Assembly (NCBI RefSeq): GCF_900129795.1
Contig: NZ_FQWW01000002.1
Coordinates: forward strand, 62,001-126,000
Direction: 5' to 3'
Source of the DNA: Flavobacterium sp. CF108
GTDB lineage: Bacteria; Bacteroidota; Bacteroidia; Flavobacteriales; Flavobacteriaceae
DNA: 64,000 nt
Shown here: one piece after another, positions 52,654-61,003 of the stretch
Position numbering within the stretch: the stretch's first letter is position 1
How the letters are laid out: every line of letters begins with the position of its first letter
Notes under the pieces: model-generated
Told to the model about the DNA's origin: nothing
Seen by the model: the letters and a program-made list of their open reading frames with translations, nothing else
Database searches by the model: none
Made by a program: the position numbers and the translations under genes

Positions 52654-53529
52654 ATGAGTCAGAATGTTTTCACTTTAATTAATCCGCAAAATGGAAATCT
52701 AGCTTTTAAACTGCTGCCGTTTGATGGCAACAGCCATTTTGATCATTTACAGCGAAACAATTATTTCTCTCTAATTTGGGTTACCAAAGGAAAAGGCAAA
52801 GTAAAAGCCGATTTTGCTGAACATCAATTTGAAGAAAACTCACTCCTCGCCTTTTCCCCTTATCAGCCTTTTATGCTTTGCGTAAACGAACCAATTGAAG
52901 GAATTGCGATTCATTTTCACCCTGACTTTTACTGCATACACATGCACCAAAAAGAAGTTTCCTGCAACGGCGTTTTATTCAACAACGTTTATCAGCCGCC
53001 TTATACGAAAATTACAGAACAAGCGGCACAGACTTTTACAATGGTTTTAGATCAAATGAAAACGGAAATTCAAAATGCAGAATTGGCACAATACGAATTG
53101 CTTATTTCCTATTTAAAAATCTTTTTGATAACAGCTTCCCGATTAAAAAATGAACAATTAGAAGAAATGAAATCCGTTCCGGATTCAAAAGAACCTGTGA
53201 TTCTTCAAAATTTAAAAGATGCCATTGAACTCAACTTCAAAACCAAACATTCGGCCGGAAATTATGCCGATTTATTGAACATTTCGCCTAAAGCATTGGC
53301 AAAATTATCCAAGAATTATTTCAACAAAACCTTAACCGATTTAATTGCCGAAAGAATTATTATTGAAGCCAAAAGAGAATTGTATATGACCAACAAAACG
53401 GTAAAAGAAATCGCTTATGAATTAGGTTATGACGACGAACATTATTTTAGCCGATTTTTTAAAACAAATGCTGATGTTTCGCCGCAAATTTATCGTGAAA
53501 CGGTAGGTTTTGGAAAAATGGAAGCTTAA
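52654..53529 (+). CDS. AraC-family transcriptional regulator
   Basis: A 291-residue regulator with an N-terminal cupin-like ligand domain (about 15-130; WVTKGKGKVKADF, GIAIHFHPDFY) and a C-terminal pair of helix-turn-helix motifs (about 190-285; ADLLNISPKALAKLSKNYF and VKEIAYELGYDDEHYFSRFFK). The ligand is unknown; the CMD-like gene upstream is a plausible target. Its stop codon overlaps the stop of the convergent glycosyltransferase gene within the shared bases TTAA. Confidence 0.93.
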   Translation: MSQNVFTLINPQNGNLAFKLLPFDGNSHFDHLQRNNYFSLIWVTKGKGKVKADFAEHQFEENSLLAFSPYQPFMLCVNEPIEGIAIHFHPDFYCIHMHQKEVSCNGVLFNNVYQPPYTKITEQAAQTFTMVLDQMKTEIQNAELAQYELLISYLKIFLITASRLKNEQLEEMKSVPDSKEPVILQNLKDAIELNFKTKHSAGNYADLLNISPKALAKLSKNYFNKTLTDLIAERIIIEAKRELYMTNKTVKEIAYELGYDDEHYFSRFFKTNADVSPQIYRETVGFGKMEA

Positions 53530-54770
53530 TTTTTATTCTTAGCTTCAATCCATTTTGACATATACATCGCGCTTTTATAAGCGTGATGCTGCAATAAATT
53601 CCCCATAAAATTATGAAGACGATGACTTTTGGAATCCACCAACAATGAATTTACAAAAGACACTAATTCATCTGAATATTTATCCTTCTGATAACATTCA
53701 TTAATAATGACAATGCCGTTTTTTTGAGATTCTTTCCAAAGATTTTCATCCTGATAAAGTTCAATTGCTTTTTTAGCAAATTGAGATGCATCATCTTCAA
53801 CAAATCCGTTCCAGGGTAAATTGGCATGCATCGCTTCTGAACCAATTGAAGTGGTTACACTTGGCGTTCCGCATTGCATCGCTTCTAATAATTTTCCTTT
53901 TAAACCAGCTCCAAAACGAATTGGCGCCAAAACAACTCGTGCTTTTTTCACCACTTCATTTGCATCTTCTGCCCTTCCCATAATAAAAAATCCATTTTTA
54001 GACTGATGCAATTGCAATACTTTTTGCGACGGATAAGCGCCATAAACTTCTAAAACAGCTTCCGGAAAATCTTTTTTTATTGAAGGCCAAATCGCTTCTT
54101 TTAAATATTGAACCGTATTCCAATTGGGTTCGTGAAGAAAATTTCCAATGAAAACAAAATTCTTGCGATCTTCAAATGAAGGTAATTTCGAAAGATCATT
54201 CTCAGATAATTTATCAACCAAAAAAGGAAGATAGAAAAGCAAATCTTTATTTATTCTGAAAACATCTTGCAGCATATTCATTTCAAATTCAGAAATAATC
54301 AGAGATAAATCACATCTTAAAATACTGGCGATTTCTCGTTTTGCTACTTCTTCAGAAAATAAATCTACTATTTCAAAATTTCGATTTTCTTTAAAAGCTT
54401 TTTGGCGCGCCGTTCGCAGACAATGTAAATCTTCGGTATCTAAAATTCGAATTGCTTTTGGGCAGTTTTCTGTGACGCGCCAGCCAAATTGTTCCTCGAT
54501 CATAAAACGATCAAACAAAACAACATCTGGATTTAATTCAGTTATAAAATCATCAAAACTGGCAGAATTGAGTTCGATACTTTTTTTGGCAACTCCAAAT
54601 TCAGATAAATCAACCATAAAATCGCTGTCTAAAGCCGCACTTACAAATGTAATTTCAAATCCATTTTGTTTGAAAATAGAAATTAACTGCATCATCCTTC
54701 CGCCTGCAGCAGAAGAATTTGGCTCAGGCCAGACAAACCCAATTATGAGAAGTTTTTTTATCTGATTCAT
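53526..54770 (-). CDS. Glycosyltransferase (GT4-like)
   Basis: A 414-residue GT-B-fold glycosyltransferase. The N-terminal domain begins IIGFVWPEPNSSAAGGRMMQLI. The C-terminal nucleotide-sugar domain has FVFIGNFLHEPNW and the donor-site segment LAPIRFGAGLKGKLLEAMQCGTPSVTTSIG (shown here only as landmarks: RFGAGLKGK and EAMQCG). A membrane anchor is not evident. It stands alone, not in a polysaccharide cluster, so acceptor and sugar are unknown. Confidence 0.88.
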   Translation of the reverse strand: MNQIKKLLIIGFVWPEPNSSAAGGRMMQLISIFKQNGFEITFVSAALDSDFMVDLSEFGVAKKSIELNSASFDDFITELNPDVVLFDRFMIEEQFGWRVTENCPKAIRILDTEDLHCLRTARQKAFKENRNFEIVDLFSEEVAKREIASILRCDLSLIISEFEMNMLQDVFRINKDLLFYLPFLVDKLSENDLSKLPSFEDRKNFVFIGNFLHEPNWNTVQYLKEAIWPSIKKDFPEAVLEVYGAYPSQKVLQLHQSKNGFFIMGRAEDANEVVKKARVVLAPIRFGAGLKGKLLEAMQCGTPSVTTSIGSEAMHANLPWNGFVEDDASQFAKKAIELYQDENLWKESQKNGIVIINECYQKDKYSDELVSFVNSLLVDSKSHRLHNFMGNLLQHHAYKSAMYMSKWIEAKNKN

Positions 54771-54852
54771 CGTTATTTATTTTAACATACAAAATAATGC
54801 TTTTTTGAGCGCAATCGCACGACATTTCCTGACTTTTAGTAATAAAAATCAC

Positions 54853-54860
54853 TAATTTTG
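54853..54860 (+). promoter_or_regulatory. -7 promoter box of miaE
   Basis: TAATTTTG matches TAnnTTTG, 24 bases before the ATG at 54884. Confidence 0.55.
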
Positions 54861-54883
54861 CAAGAATTAAATGCTGGGAAATT

Positions 54884-55465
54884 ATGTTGGGATTAAAATT
54901 AGCTACAGACCCTCGCTGGGTCAATATCGTCGAGTCAAATATTGAAGAAATTTTAACTGATCATGCATGGTGCGAACAAAAAGCAGCCTCAAACGCAATC
55001 AGTATTGTGACTTACAACTCTGAATTAGAAGAATTAGTAACCGAAATGCTTGTAATTGCCCGCGAAGAACTGGAGCATTTACAAATGGTTCATGATGTTA
55101 TAAAAAAACGCGGTCTTACTTTAGGACGCGAACGAAAAGACCATTATGTAAATGAGCTTTTTAAATTCATGAAAAAGGACGGCAGCCGACGCGATGCACT
55201 TTGCGACCGTTTATTATTTTCAGCCATGATTGAAGCCCGAAGCTGTGAGCGTTTTAAAGTACTTTCTGAAAACATAAAAGACGAAGAATTAGCTAAATTC
55301 TACCGCGATTTAATGATTTCTGAAGCCGGACATTATACTACTTTTTTAGGATTTGCCAGAAAATACCAGGACAATATCGACATCGATAAACGATGGAAAG
55401 AATGGATTGAATATGAAGGTTCTATCATTACCAATTATGGTAAATCAGAAACCGTTCACGGATAA
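54884..55465 (+). CDS. miaE: tRNA 2-methylthio-N6-isopentenyladenosine-37 hydroxylase
   Basis: A 193-residue di-iron ferritin-like enzyme that hydroxylates the isoprenyl group of ms2i6A37 in tRNA. Iron ligands are visible as DHAWCEQKAA, AREELEHLQMVH (E-x2-H), MIEARSCERF and SEAGHYTTF (E-x2-H). The length matches bacterial MiaE. It depends on oxygen, which fits an aerobic organism. Confidence 0.93.
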   Translation: MLGLKLATDPRWVNIVESNIEEILTDHAWCEQKAASNAISIVTYNSELEELVTEMLVIAREELEHLQMVHDVIKKRGLTLGRERKDHYVNELFKFMKKDGSRRDALCDRLLFSAMIEARSCERFKVLSENIKDEELAKFYRDLMISEAGHYTTFLGFARKYQDNIDIDKRWKEWIEYEGSIITNYGKSETVHG

Positions 55466-55518
55466 ATTATACTCCTTTTTTTTACTCTATTTTTTTTATT
55501 TAAACACCACAAATTGCT

Positions 55519-58275
55519 ATGCAAAAAAGTAAATCCAGATCAATCGTATTCAAAATTGCGAAGTATTTAGGGATAACTTTCGCTGTTATTTTAGCATTAT
55601 TATTTTTAACGCCAATCGTTTTTGAAGATCAGATCAAAGAACAGATCAAGAAAACAGCCAACGAAAGACTAAGCGCAGAATTGAATTATTCTGATGTTTC
55701 GGTTTCGTTTTTCCGTCATTTTCCGTCACTGACTTTAACTTTAGACAATTTGAGTCTTAACGGTTCAGCGCCATACAAAAACGAAAAATTCATTACGGCA
55801 AAAGAGGTTTCTTTTGGAATAAATGTAGCTAGTTTGATTTTTAGTAAATCGGTAAAAATTGACCAGATTTATTTGTCAGATTCGTTTATCAATGTAAAAG
55901 TAAATCCAAACGGAGAAGCAAATTACAACATTTACAAATCGCAGGCTAAAGCCACGGAAAAAAAAGACAGCACAGATACTGCTTTAAAACTAGAAAAAAT
56001 TGAGATTTTAAACAGTAAAATTATCTATGATGACAAATCAACAAAAGTTCATTTTGATGCTTTAGGCTTTAATTATTTAGGAAAAGGTGATTTGAACAAG
56101 GCGGTTTTCGATTTATCTTCAAAAGCAAAAATTGAAAAATTAAATATCATCTATGAAGATGAGCCGTATTTAATGAATAAAAAAATTGATGCCGATTTAA
56201 TTACCAAAGTAAACATCAACTCGTTATCCTTTTTCTTCCAGCAGAATAACTTAAAAATCAATCAGCTTTTAGTCGATTTTAAAGGGAAATTCGATATTTT
56301 AAAAGATGGTTACAATATGGATTTTGTAATTAAATCTGATAACAGCGATTTGTACGATGTATTTACAGCTTTTCCGCCAAAATACATTACATGGCTTTCT
56401 AAAACAGAATTAAAAGGAAATACGACTTTACTTTTTACTTTAAAAGGAGATTATATTACCTCGCAGAATATTGCTCCAGATTTGAATCTTGACGTAAAAA
56501 TCGACAACGGATTTGTGAATTATAACAAAAGTGCGTTTCCGGTTTCTAATTTAAATTTTGAAGTTAAAACAAAAGTTCCGTCTTTAAACCCTGATCTTTT
56601 AACGGTTGATGCTAAAAACTTATCCTTAAGTATTAACAAGGATTATATAAAATCTAAATTCTTTGTAAAAGGTGCAAACACACCAGAAATCAATGCCGAT
56701 TTTAAAGCTAAAATTGATCTTAGCAAACTAACAAAAGCTCTTGGAATTCCAGATGTAGAATTAAAAGGTTCTTTAGCCGGAGATATTCAGGCAAACGGGA
56801 AATTTGATCAAAAAAATAAACTTTTCCCTGTTACAAAAGGTGTTTTTGATTTAGAAAATGGATATGTGAAAACAAAATATTATCCAAACCCAATTACCAA
56901 TATTACCATAAAATCTAAAATCGACAATCAAAAAGGAACTTTTGACGATTTAAAAATAAAGCTAAAACCTGCTCAATTTACTTTTGAAGGAAAACCTGTT
57001 TTTGTAGAAGCTGATTTGAGTGATTTTAATGATTTAGCTTATGATATTAAAGCAAAAGGAGAATTAGATGTAAACAGAATCTATAAAGTATTTTCTCAAA
57101 AAGGATTAGATCTGGACGGTTTCGTAAAAGCAGATTTGGTTTTGAAAGGAAAACAAAGCGATGCCGAAAAAGGGAATTACAGCAAATTGTACAACAAAGG
57201 AACGCTTGAGTTAAGAAACATTGGGATTGCATCAGAATATCTGCCTAAAAAATTCATTATCAAAGAAGGGATTTTCAAAATCAATCAGGATAAAATGTCA
57301 TTCAATAATTTCCTGGCCGCTTACGGGCAATCTGATTTTAAAATGAATGGTTATCTACAGAATGTTTTCAACTATGTAACTACAAATACAGGGGTTTTAA
57401 AAGGCTCTTTTAATGTTTCGGCTCGATATATCAATGTAGATGAATTTATGTCGAATACATCTGCTGATGCTTCTGTAACAAAAAATGCAGCTCCAAAACC
57501 AGAAACAAAAACCGAAGCTGCACAAACCGGCGTTATTATTATTCCAACAAACCTGAATTTACAATTATTGGCAAATGCCCAAAAAGTAAATTTCGACAAG
57601 TTAAATCTTCAAAACGCAACAGGTCATTTAACCATGAACAAAGGTAAATTGACGATGCAAAATACAGGATTTGATTTAATTGGCTGTAAGGTTGCTATGA
57701 ATGCAAATTATCAGGCCGTAACGCCGCAAAAAGCAAATTTTGATTACGCTATAAAAGCATCAGACTTTGATATTAAAAGAGCATACAATGAAATAGAGGT
57801 TTTTAGAAAAATGGCAAGTGCAGCCGAAAAAGCACAAGGAATTGTCTCCCTAGATTACCAATTAAAAGGACGCTTAAACGGAAAGATGGAACCTGTTTAT
57901 CCTTCGCTTGTTGGCGGTGGAGTACTTTCTGTAAAAGATGTAAAAGTACGAGGATTAAAAATGTTTAATGCGGTAAGCAAACAAACAAGTTCTGAATCGA
58001 TGAAAAACCCTGATGTTTCAAAAGTAGACATCAAAAGCACGATCAAAAACAATATTATGACCGTAGAACGCTTTAAATTTAAGTTTGCGGGCTTTAGACC
58101 AAGAATTGAAGGAACAACAAGCTTAGACGGAAAATTGAATTTAAAAATGCGTTTAGGTTTACCTCCATTGGGAATATTCGGAATTCCGTTAACTGTTACT
58201 GGAACTCAGGATAATCCTAAAGTAAAAGTGGGACGTAAAACTGAGGATTTGGAGGAGACAAAGGACACTGAATAG
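55519..58275 (+). CDS. AsmA-family envelope protein
   Basis: A 918-residue protein with one N-terminal membrane helix (about 10-32) and a long periplasmic beta-rich body. The AsmA N-terminal motif LNYSDVSVSFFRHFPSLTLTLDNLSLNG and the C-terminal region of AsmA/TamB-like repeats (GFRPRIEGTTSLDGKLNLKMRLGLPPLGIFGIPLTVTGTQDNPKVKVG region) are present. Such proteins are thought to carry phospholipids between membranes. It lies 53 bases after miaE and may share its transcript. Confidence 0.9.
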   Translation: MQKSKSRSIVFKIAKYLGITFAVILALLFLTPIVFEDQIKEQIKKTANERLSAELNYSDVSVSFFRHFPSLTLTLDNLSLNGSAPYKNEKFITAKEVSFGINVASLIFSKSVKIDQIYLSDSFINVKVNPNGEANYNIYKSQAKATEKKDSTDTALKLEKIEILNSKIIYDDKSTKVHFDALGFNYLGKGDLNKAVFDLSSKAKIEKLNIIYEDEPYLMNKKIDADLITKVNINSLSFFFQQNNLKINQLLVDFKGKFDILKDGYNMDFVIKSDNSDLYDVFTAFPPKYITWLSKTELKGNTTLLFTLKGDYITSQNIAPDLNLDVKIDNGFVNYNKSAFPVSNLNFEVKTKVPSLNPDLLTVDAKNLSLSINKDYIKSKFFVKGANTPEINADFKAKIDLSKLTKALGIPDVELKGSLAGDIQANGKFDQKNKLFPVTKGVFDLENGYVKTKYYPNPITNITIKSKIDNQKGTFDDLKIKLKPAQFTFEGKPVFVEADLSDFNDLAYDIKAKGELDVNRIYKVFSQKGLDLDGFVKADLVLKGKQSDAEKGNYSKLYNKGTLELRNIGIASEYLPKKFIIKEGIFKINQDKMSFNNFLAAYGQSDFKMNGYLQNVFNYVTTNTGVLKGSFNVSARYINVDEFMSNTSADASVTKNAAPKPETKTEAAQTGVIIIPTNLNLQLLANAQKVNFDKLNLQNATGHLTMNKGKLTMQNTGFDLIGCKVAMNANYQAVTPQKANFDYAIKASDFDIKRAYNEIEVFRKMASAAEKAQGIVSLDYQLKGRLNGKMEPVYPSLVGGGVLSVKDVKVRGLKMFNAVSKQTSSESMKNPDVSKVDIKSTIKNNIMTVERFKFKFAGFRPRIEGTTSLDGKLNLKMRLGLPPLGIFGIPLTVTGTQDNPKVKVGRKTEDLEETKDTE

Positions 58276-58338
58276 AAATTTCAATTTTTCAAATTCCAAT
58301 TGTTGCTGACTTATTAGCTTAGAATAAATCTTATAGAC

Positions 58339-58377
58339 CTTTGTCAAAGTTTAAAACTTTGACAAAGTTTTTTTTTT
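58339..58377 (+). terminator. Terminator after the AsmA-like gene
   Basis: CTTTGTCAAAGTTT and AAACTTTGACAAAG form a 14-bp stem with a T run. The same palindrome ends the M16 operon at 63101-63140, so it too is a repeated element. Confidence 0.85.
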
Positions 58378-58385
58378 ACAATCTT

Positions 58386-58606
58386 GTCATTGCGAGGAAC
58401 GAAGCAATCTCTACAAGAAACTCTATAAAGAAATTCGACAATGCTAGTTAGACCTGACAGGTTTTAAAAACCTGTCAGATCTGCTTTACGTTTATCAAAC
58501 TTGACAATAAAAACCAAATCTTGTCATTGCGAGGAACGAAGCAACCGCACTAACAATGATCAGTAATTGATTTAGCACGTGAGATTGCTTCGTTCCTCGC
58601 AATGAC
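58386..58606. repeat. Cluster of CATTGCGAGGAACGAAGC and CCTGACAGG palindromes
   Basis: This 390-base spacer (58276-58667) has no gene. It contains arms of the CATTGCGAGGAACGAAGC repeat at 58386-58411, 58523-58545 and, inverted, 58581-58606; the last two form a hairpin. Between them at 58450-58482 is a diverged copy of the CCCGACAGG palindrome family (here CCTGACAGG). Confidence 0.8.
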
Positions 58607-58613
58607 TAAAAAC

Positions 58614-58645
58614 AAAAAACCCGATCTTTTCAGAACGGGTTTTTT
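58614..58645. terminator. Terminator of the rplU-rpmA operon
   Basis: AAAAAACCCG and CGGGTTTTTT form a 10-bp stem with a 12-base loop; T tracts on both strands allow bidirectional use. Confidence 0.85.
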
Positions 58646-58667
58646 ATAAAAAGTAAATCTTTAATTA

Positions 58668-58928
58668 TTATGCCTCGAAAGGAATAATAGAAACATAAGA
58701 TTTGTTATCTCTTTTCTTTTGGAACTTAACAACTCCAGCTACTCTTGCGTGTAGTGTGTGATCTTTACTAATGTAAACATTTTCACCTGGATTGTGTTTT
58801 GAACCTCTTTGTCTAACGATGATGTTCCCCGCAATAGCAGCTTGTCCACCATAAATCTTAACGCCTAAACGTTTTGATTCTGATTCTCTACCATTCTTCG
58901 AACTACCGACACCTTTCTTGTGAGCCAT
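58668..58928 (-). CDS. rpmA: 50S ribosomal protein L27
   Basis: An 86-residue ribosomal protein beginning [24 protein letters not shown], with the glycine- and lysine-rich N terminus that reaches the peptidyl-transferase centre. GNIIVRQRG and [14 protein letters not shown] are conserved. It has no extra N-terminal leader of the Firmicutes type. It follows rplU by 24 bases. Confidence 0.98.
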
Positions 58929-58952
58929 GACGTATGAGTTTAAATATTGTTA

Positions 58953-59393
58953 TTATTCTTTAGTAGCTTCTTTTTTTGCCTTTGGAGCTGCTGCTTTTTT
59001 CACTTTAGGAGCTTCTACTTCTTCAGTAGCTGCTTCTTCTGCTACAACCGCTTTTTTAGCTGCTGCTTTTTTAGTTCCTCCTGCTGCAGTAATACCTTCA
59101 ATTACAATTTGTGTAAGATATTGTCTGTGACCATTTCTTTTTTTGTATCCTTTTCTTCTTTTCTTTTTGAAAACGATAACTTTATCACCTTTTAAGTGTT
59201 GTAACACTTTAGCTTCTACTGAAGCACCTTCTATAGCTGGGGCGCCTAAAGTTACATTTCCGTTATCATCTAATAAAAGAACTTTGTCAAAAGAAACTTT
59301 TGAACCTTCTTCATTAGCTAAACGGTGAACATAAACCTTTAAGTCTTTGCTTACTTTAAATTGTTGCCCTGCTATCTCTACGATTGCATACAT
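58953..59393 (-). CDS. rplU: 50S ribosomal protein L21 with C-terminal Ala/Lys/Glu tail
   Basis: A 146-residue L21. The core (1-103) is standard: MYAIVEIAGQQFKVSKDLK, KRRKGYKKRNGHRQYLTQI. Beyond it are about 40 residues rich in Ala, Lys and Glu (AAPKAKKEATKE), absent from E. coli L21 but common in Bacteroidetes. It is first gene of the rplU-rpmA operon. Confidence 0.97.
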   Translation of the reverse strand: MYAIVEIAGQQFKVSKDLKVYVHRLANEEGSKVSFDKVLLLDDNGNVTLGAPAIEGASVEAKVLQHLKGDKVIVFKKKRRKGYKKRNGHRQYLTQIVIEGITAAGGTKKAAAKKAVVAEEAATEEVEAPKVKKAAAPKAKKEATKE

Positions 59394-59423
59394 ACCAAAT
59401 TGATTTATTGATTTTTAAGGTTG

Positions 59424-59431
59424 CAAATATA
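59424..59431 (-). promoter_or_regulatory. -7 promoter box of rplU
   Basis: Minus-strand TATATTTG is an exact TAnnTTTG match, 31 bases before the rplU ATG. Confidence 0.65.
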
Positions 59432-59596
59432 CAACTAAAAATTTACTGTGCAATCTCTTATAGTAAAAATATTTTAAGCAGTTTAATCGTTGTTTTTCAA
59501 GGCTTTTTAAAAGAACTTCATCCTCAATTAGAGGTAAAAGATTGTTAAATTGCAATCAAAACAAAGATAAACCTCTAAATGATAATTAAAAAAAGT

Positions 59597-59604
59597 TATT
59601 TTTG
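59597..59604 (+). promoter_or_regulatory. -7 promoter box of the M16 operon
   Basis: TATTTTTG matches TAnnTTTG. The predicted leader of about 58 bases contains a perfect 9-bp inverted repeat (TACCTACTA-TTT-TAGTAGGTA, 59629-59649). Confidence 0.55.
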
Positions 59605-59668
59605 ATGTAACTATAATCAATTCTTGACTACCTACTATTTTAGTAGGTATTTAAATTTATTAATCTTT

Positions 59669-60991
59669 ATGAAAAATTCAATAATGATGTTAAGTGCAGC
59701 ACTAATGCTTGGCGGAGTAGCTCATGCTCAAAAGGTGGCTTTTGAAGAATACAATTTAGATAACGGCATGCATGTTATTCTGCATAACGATCCTTCGGCA
59801 CCCGTGGTTATTACCTCTGTAATGTATCATGTTGGTTCAAAAGACGAACGTCCGGATCGTACAGGTTTTGCACATTTCTTCGAACATTTATTATTTGAAG
59901 GAACTCAAAATATAAAACGCGGCGAATGGATGAAAATCGTTACCGCAAATGGAGGCGTTAACAATGCTAATACTTCTGACGACAGAACGTATTATTATGA
60001 AGTTTTTCCATCAAACAATTTAGAATTGGGTTTATGGATGGAATCGGAAAGATTAATGCACCCAATTATCAATAAAATTGGTGTTGACACGCAAAATGAA
60101 GTGGTAAAAGAAGAAAAAAGGATGCGTTACGACAATCAGCCTTACGGAAACATTCTTCCGGAGGTTAAAAAAAATATGTTTAAAAATCATCCGTATCGCT
60201 GGACTACAATTGGCTCTATGAAAGATTTGGATGCAGCAACTCTTGAAGAATTTCAGGCCTTCAATAAAAAATTCTATACGCCAAATAATGCGGTTTTAGT
60301 AATTGCAGGAGATTTTGATAAAACGAAAGCTAAAGAATGGGTTCAGAAATATTTTGGGCCAATTCCGAAAGGTGAAGATGTTAAAAAACAAACTTTTACC
60401 GAAGAACCAATTACACAGACCATTAAAGCAACTTACGAAGATCCGAACATTCAGATTCCGATGGTTGTGGCTTCATACAGAACGCCGTCTATGAAAACAA
60501 GAGACGCTAGGGTTTTAGATTTAATTTCATCTTATTTAAGCGACGGAAAAAGTTCTAAATTATACAAAAAAATTGTCGACGATAAAAAAATGGCGCTTCA
60601 AATTGGTGCCGTTGGTTTTAGTCAGGAAGATTACGGAACCTATATTTTATATGGATTGCCAATGGCGCCAAATACTACAGCCGATATTTTAAAAGAAATG
60701 GATGAAGAAATCGTAAAGCTTCAAACCGATTTGATTTCTGAGAAAGATTACGAAAAATTACAAAACAAATTCGATAACAATTTTGTGAATGCAAATGCAA
60801 GCGTAGAAGGAATTGCAGAAAACCTGGCTTCGTATTATTTACTTTACGGAGATGTAAATTTAATTAATACCGAAATTGATATTTACCATTCTATTACAAG
60901 AGAAGAAATTAGAGAAGTAGCTAAGAAGTATCTAAATCCTAACCAGCGATTAATTTTAGATTACATTCCTACCCCAAAATCTCAGAACTAA
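59669..60991 (+). CDS. M16 zinc peptidase, catalytic subunit
   Basis: A 440-residue exported M16 (insulinase/processing-peptidase-like) protein counted from ATG 59669. This start gives a proper signal peptide (MKNSIMMLSAALMLGGVAHAQ); the 15-codon extension upstream falls in the leader hairpin. The inverted zinc motif HFFEHLLFEGT (HxxEH) with a downstream Glu is intact. The next gene, 12 bases on, is an M16 protein without the motif, so they should form an active/inactive heterodimer in the periplasm. Confidence 0.93.
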   Translation: MKNSIMMLSAALMLGGVAHAQKVAFEEYNLDNGMHVILHNDPSAPVVITSVMYHVGSKDERPDRTGFAHFFEHLLFEGTQNIKRGEWMKIVTANGGVNNANTSDDRTYYYEVFPSNNLELGLWMESERLMHPIINKIGVDTQNEVVKEEKRMRYDNQPYGNILPEVKKNMFKNHPYRWTTIGSMKDLDAATLEEFQAFNKKFYTPNNAVLVIAGDFDKTKAKEWVQKYFGPIPKGEDVKKQTFTEEPITQTIKATYEDPNIQIPMVVASYRTPSMKTRDARVLDLISSYLSDGKSSKLYKKIVDDKKMALQIGAVGFSQEDYGTYILYGLPMAPNTTADILKEMDEEIVKLQTDLISEKDYEKLQNKFDNNFVNANASVEGIAENLASYYLLYGDVNLINTEIDIYHSITREEIREVAKKYLNPNQRLILDYIPTPKSQN

Positions 60992-61003
60992 GAATATCGA
61001 ATC

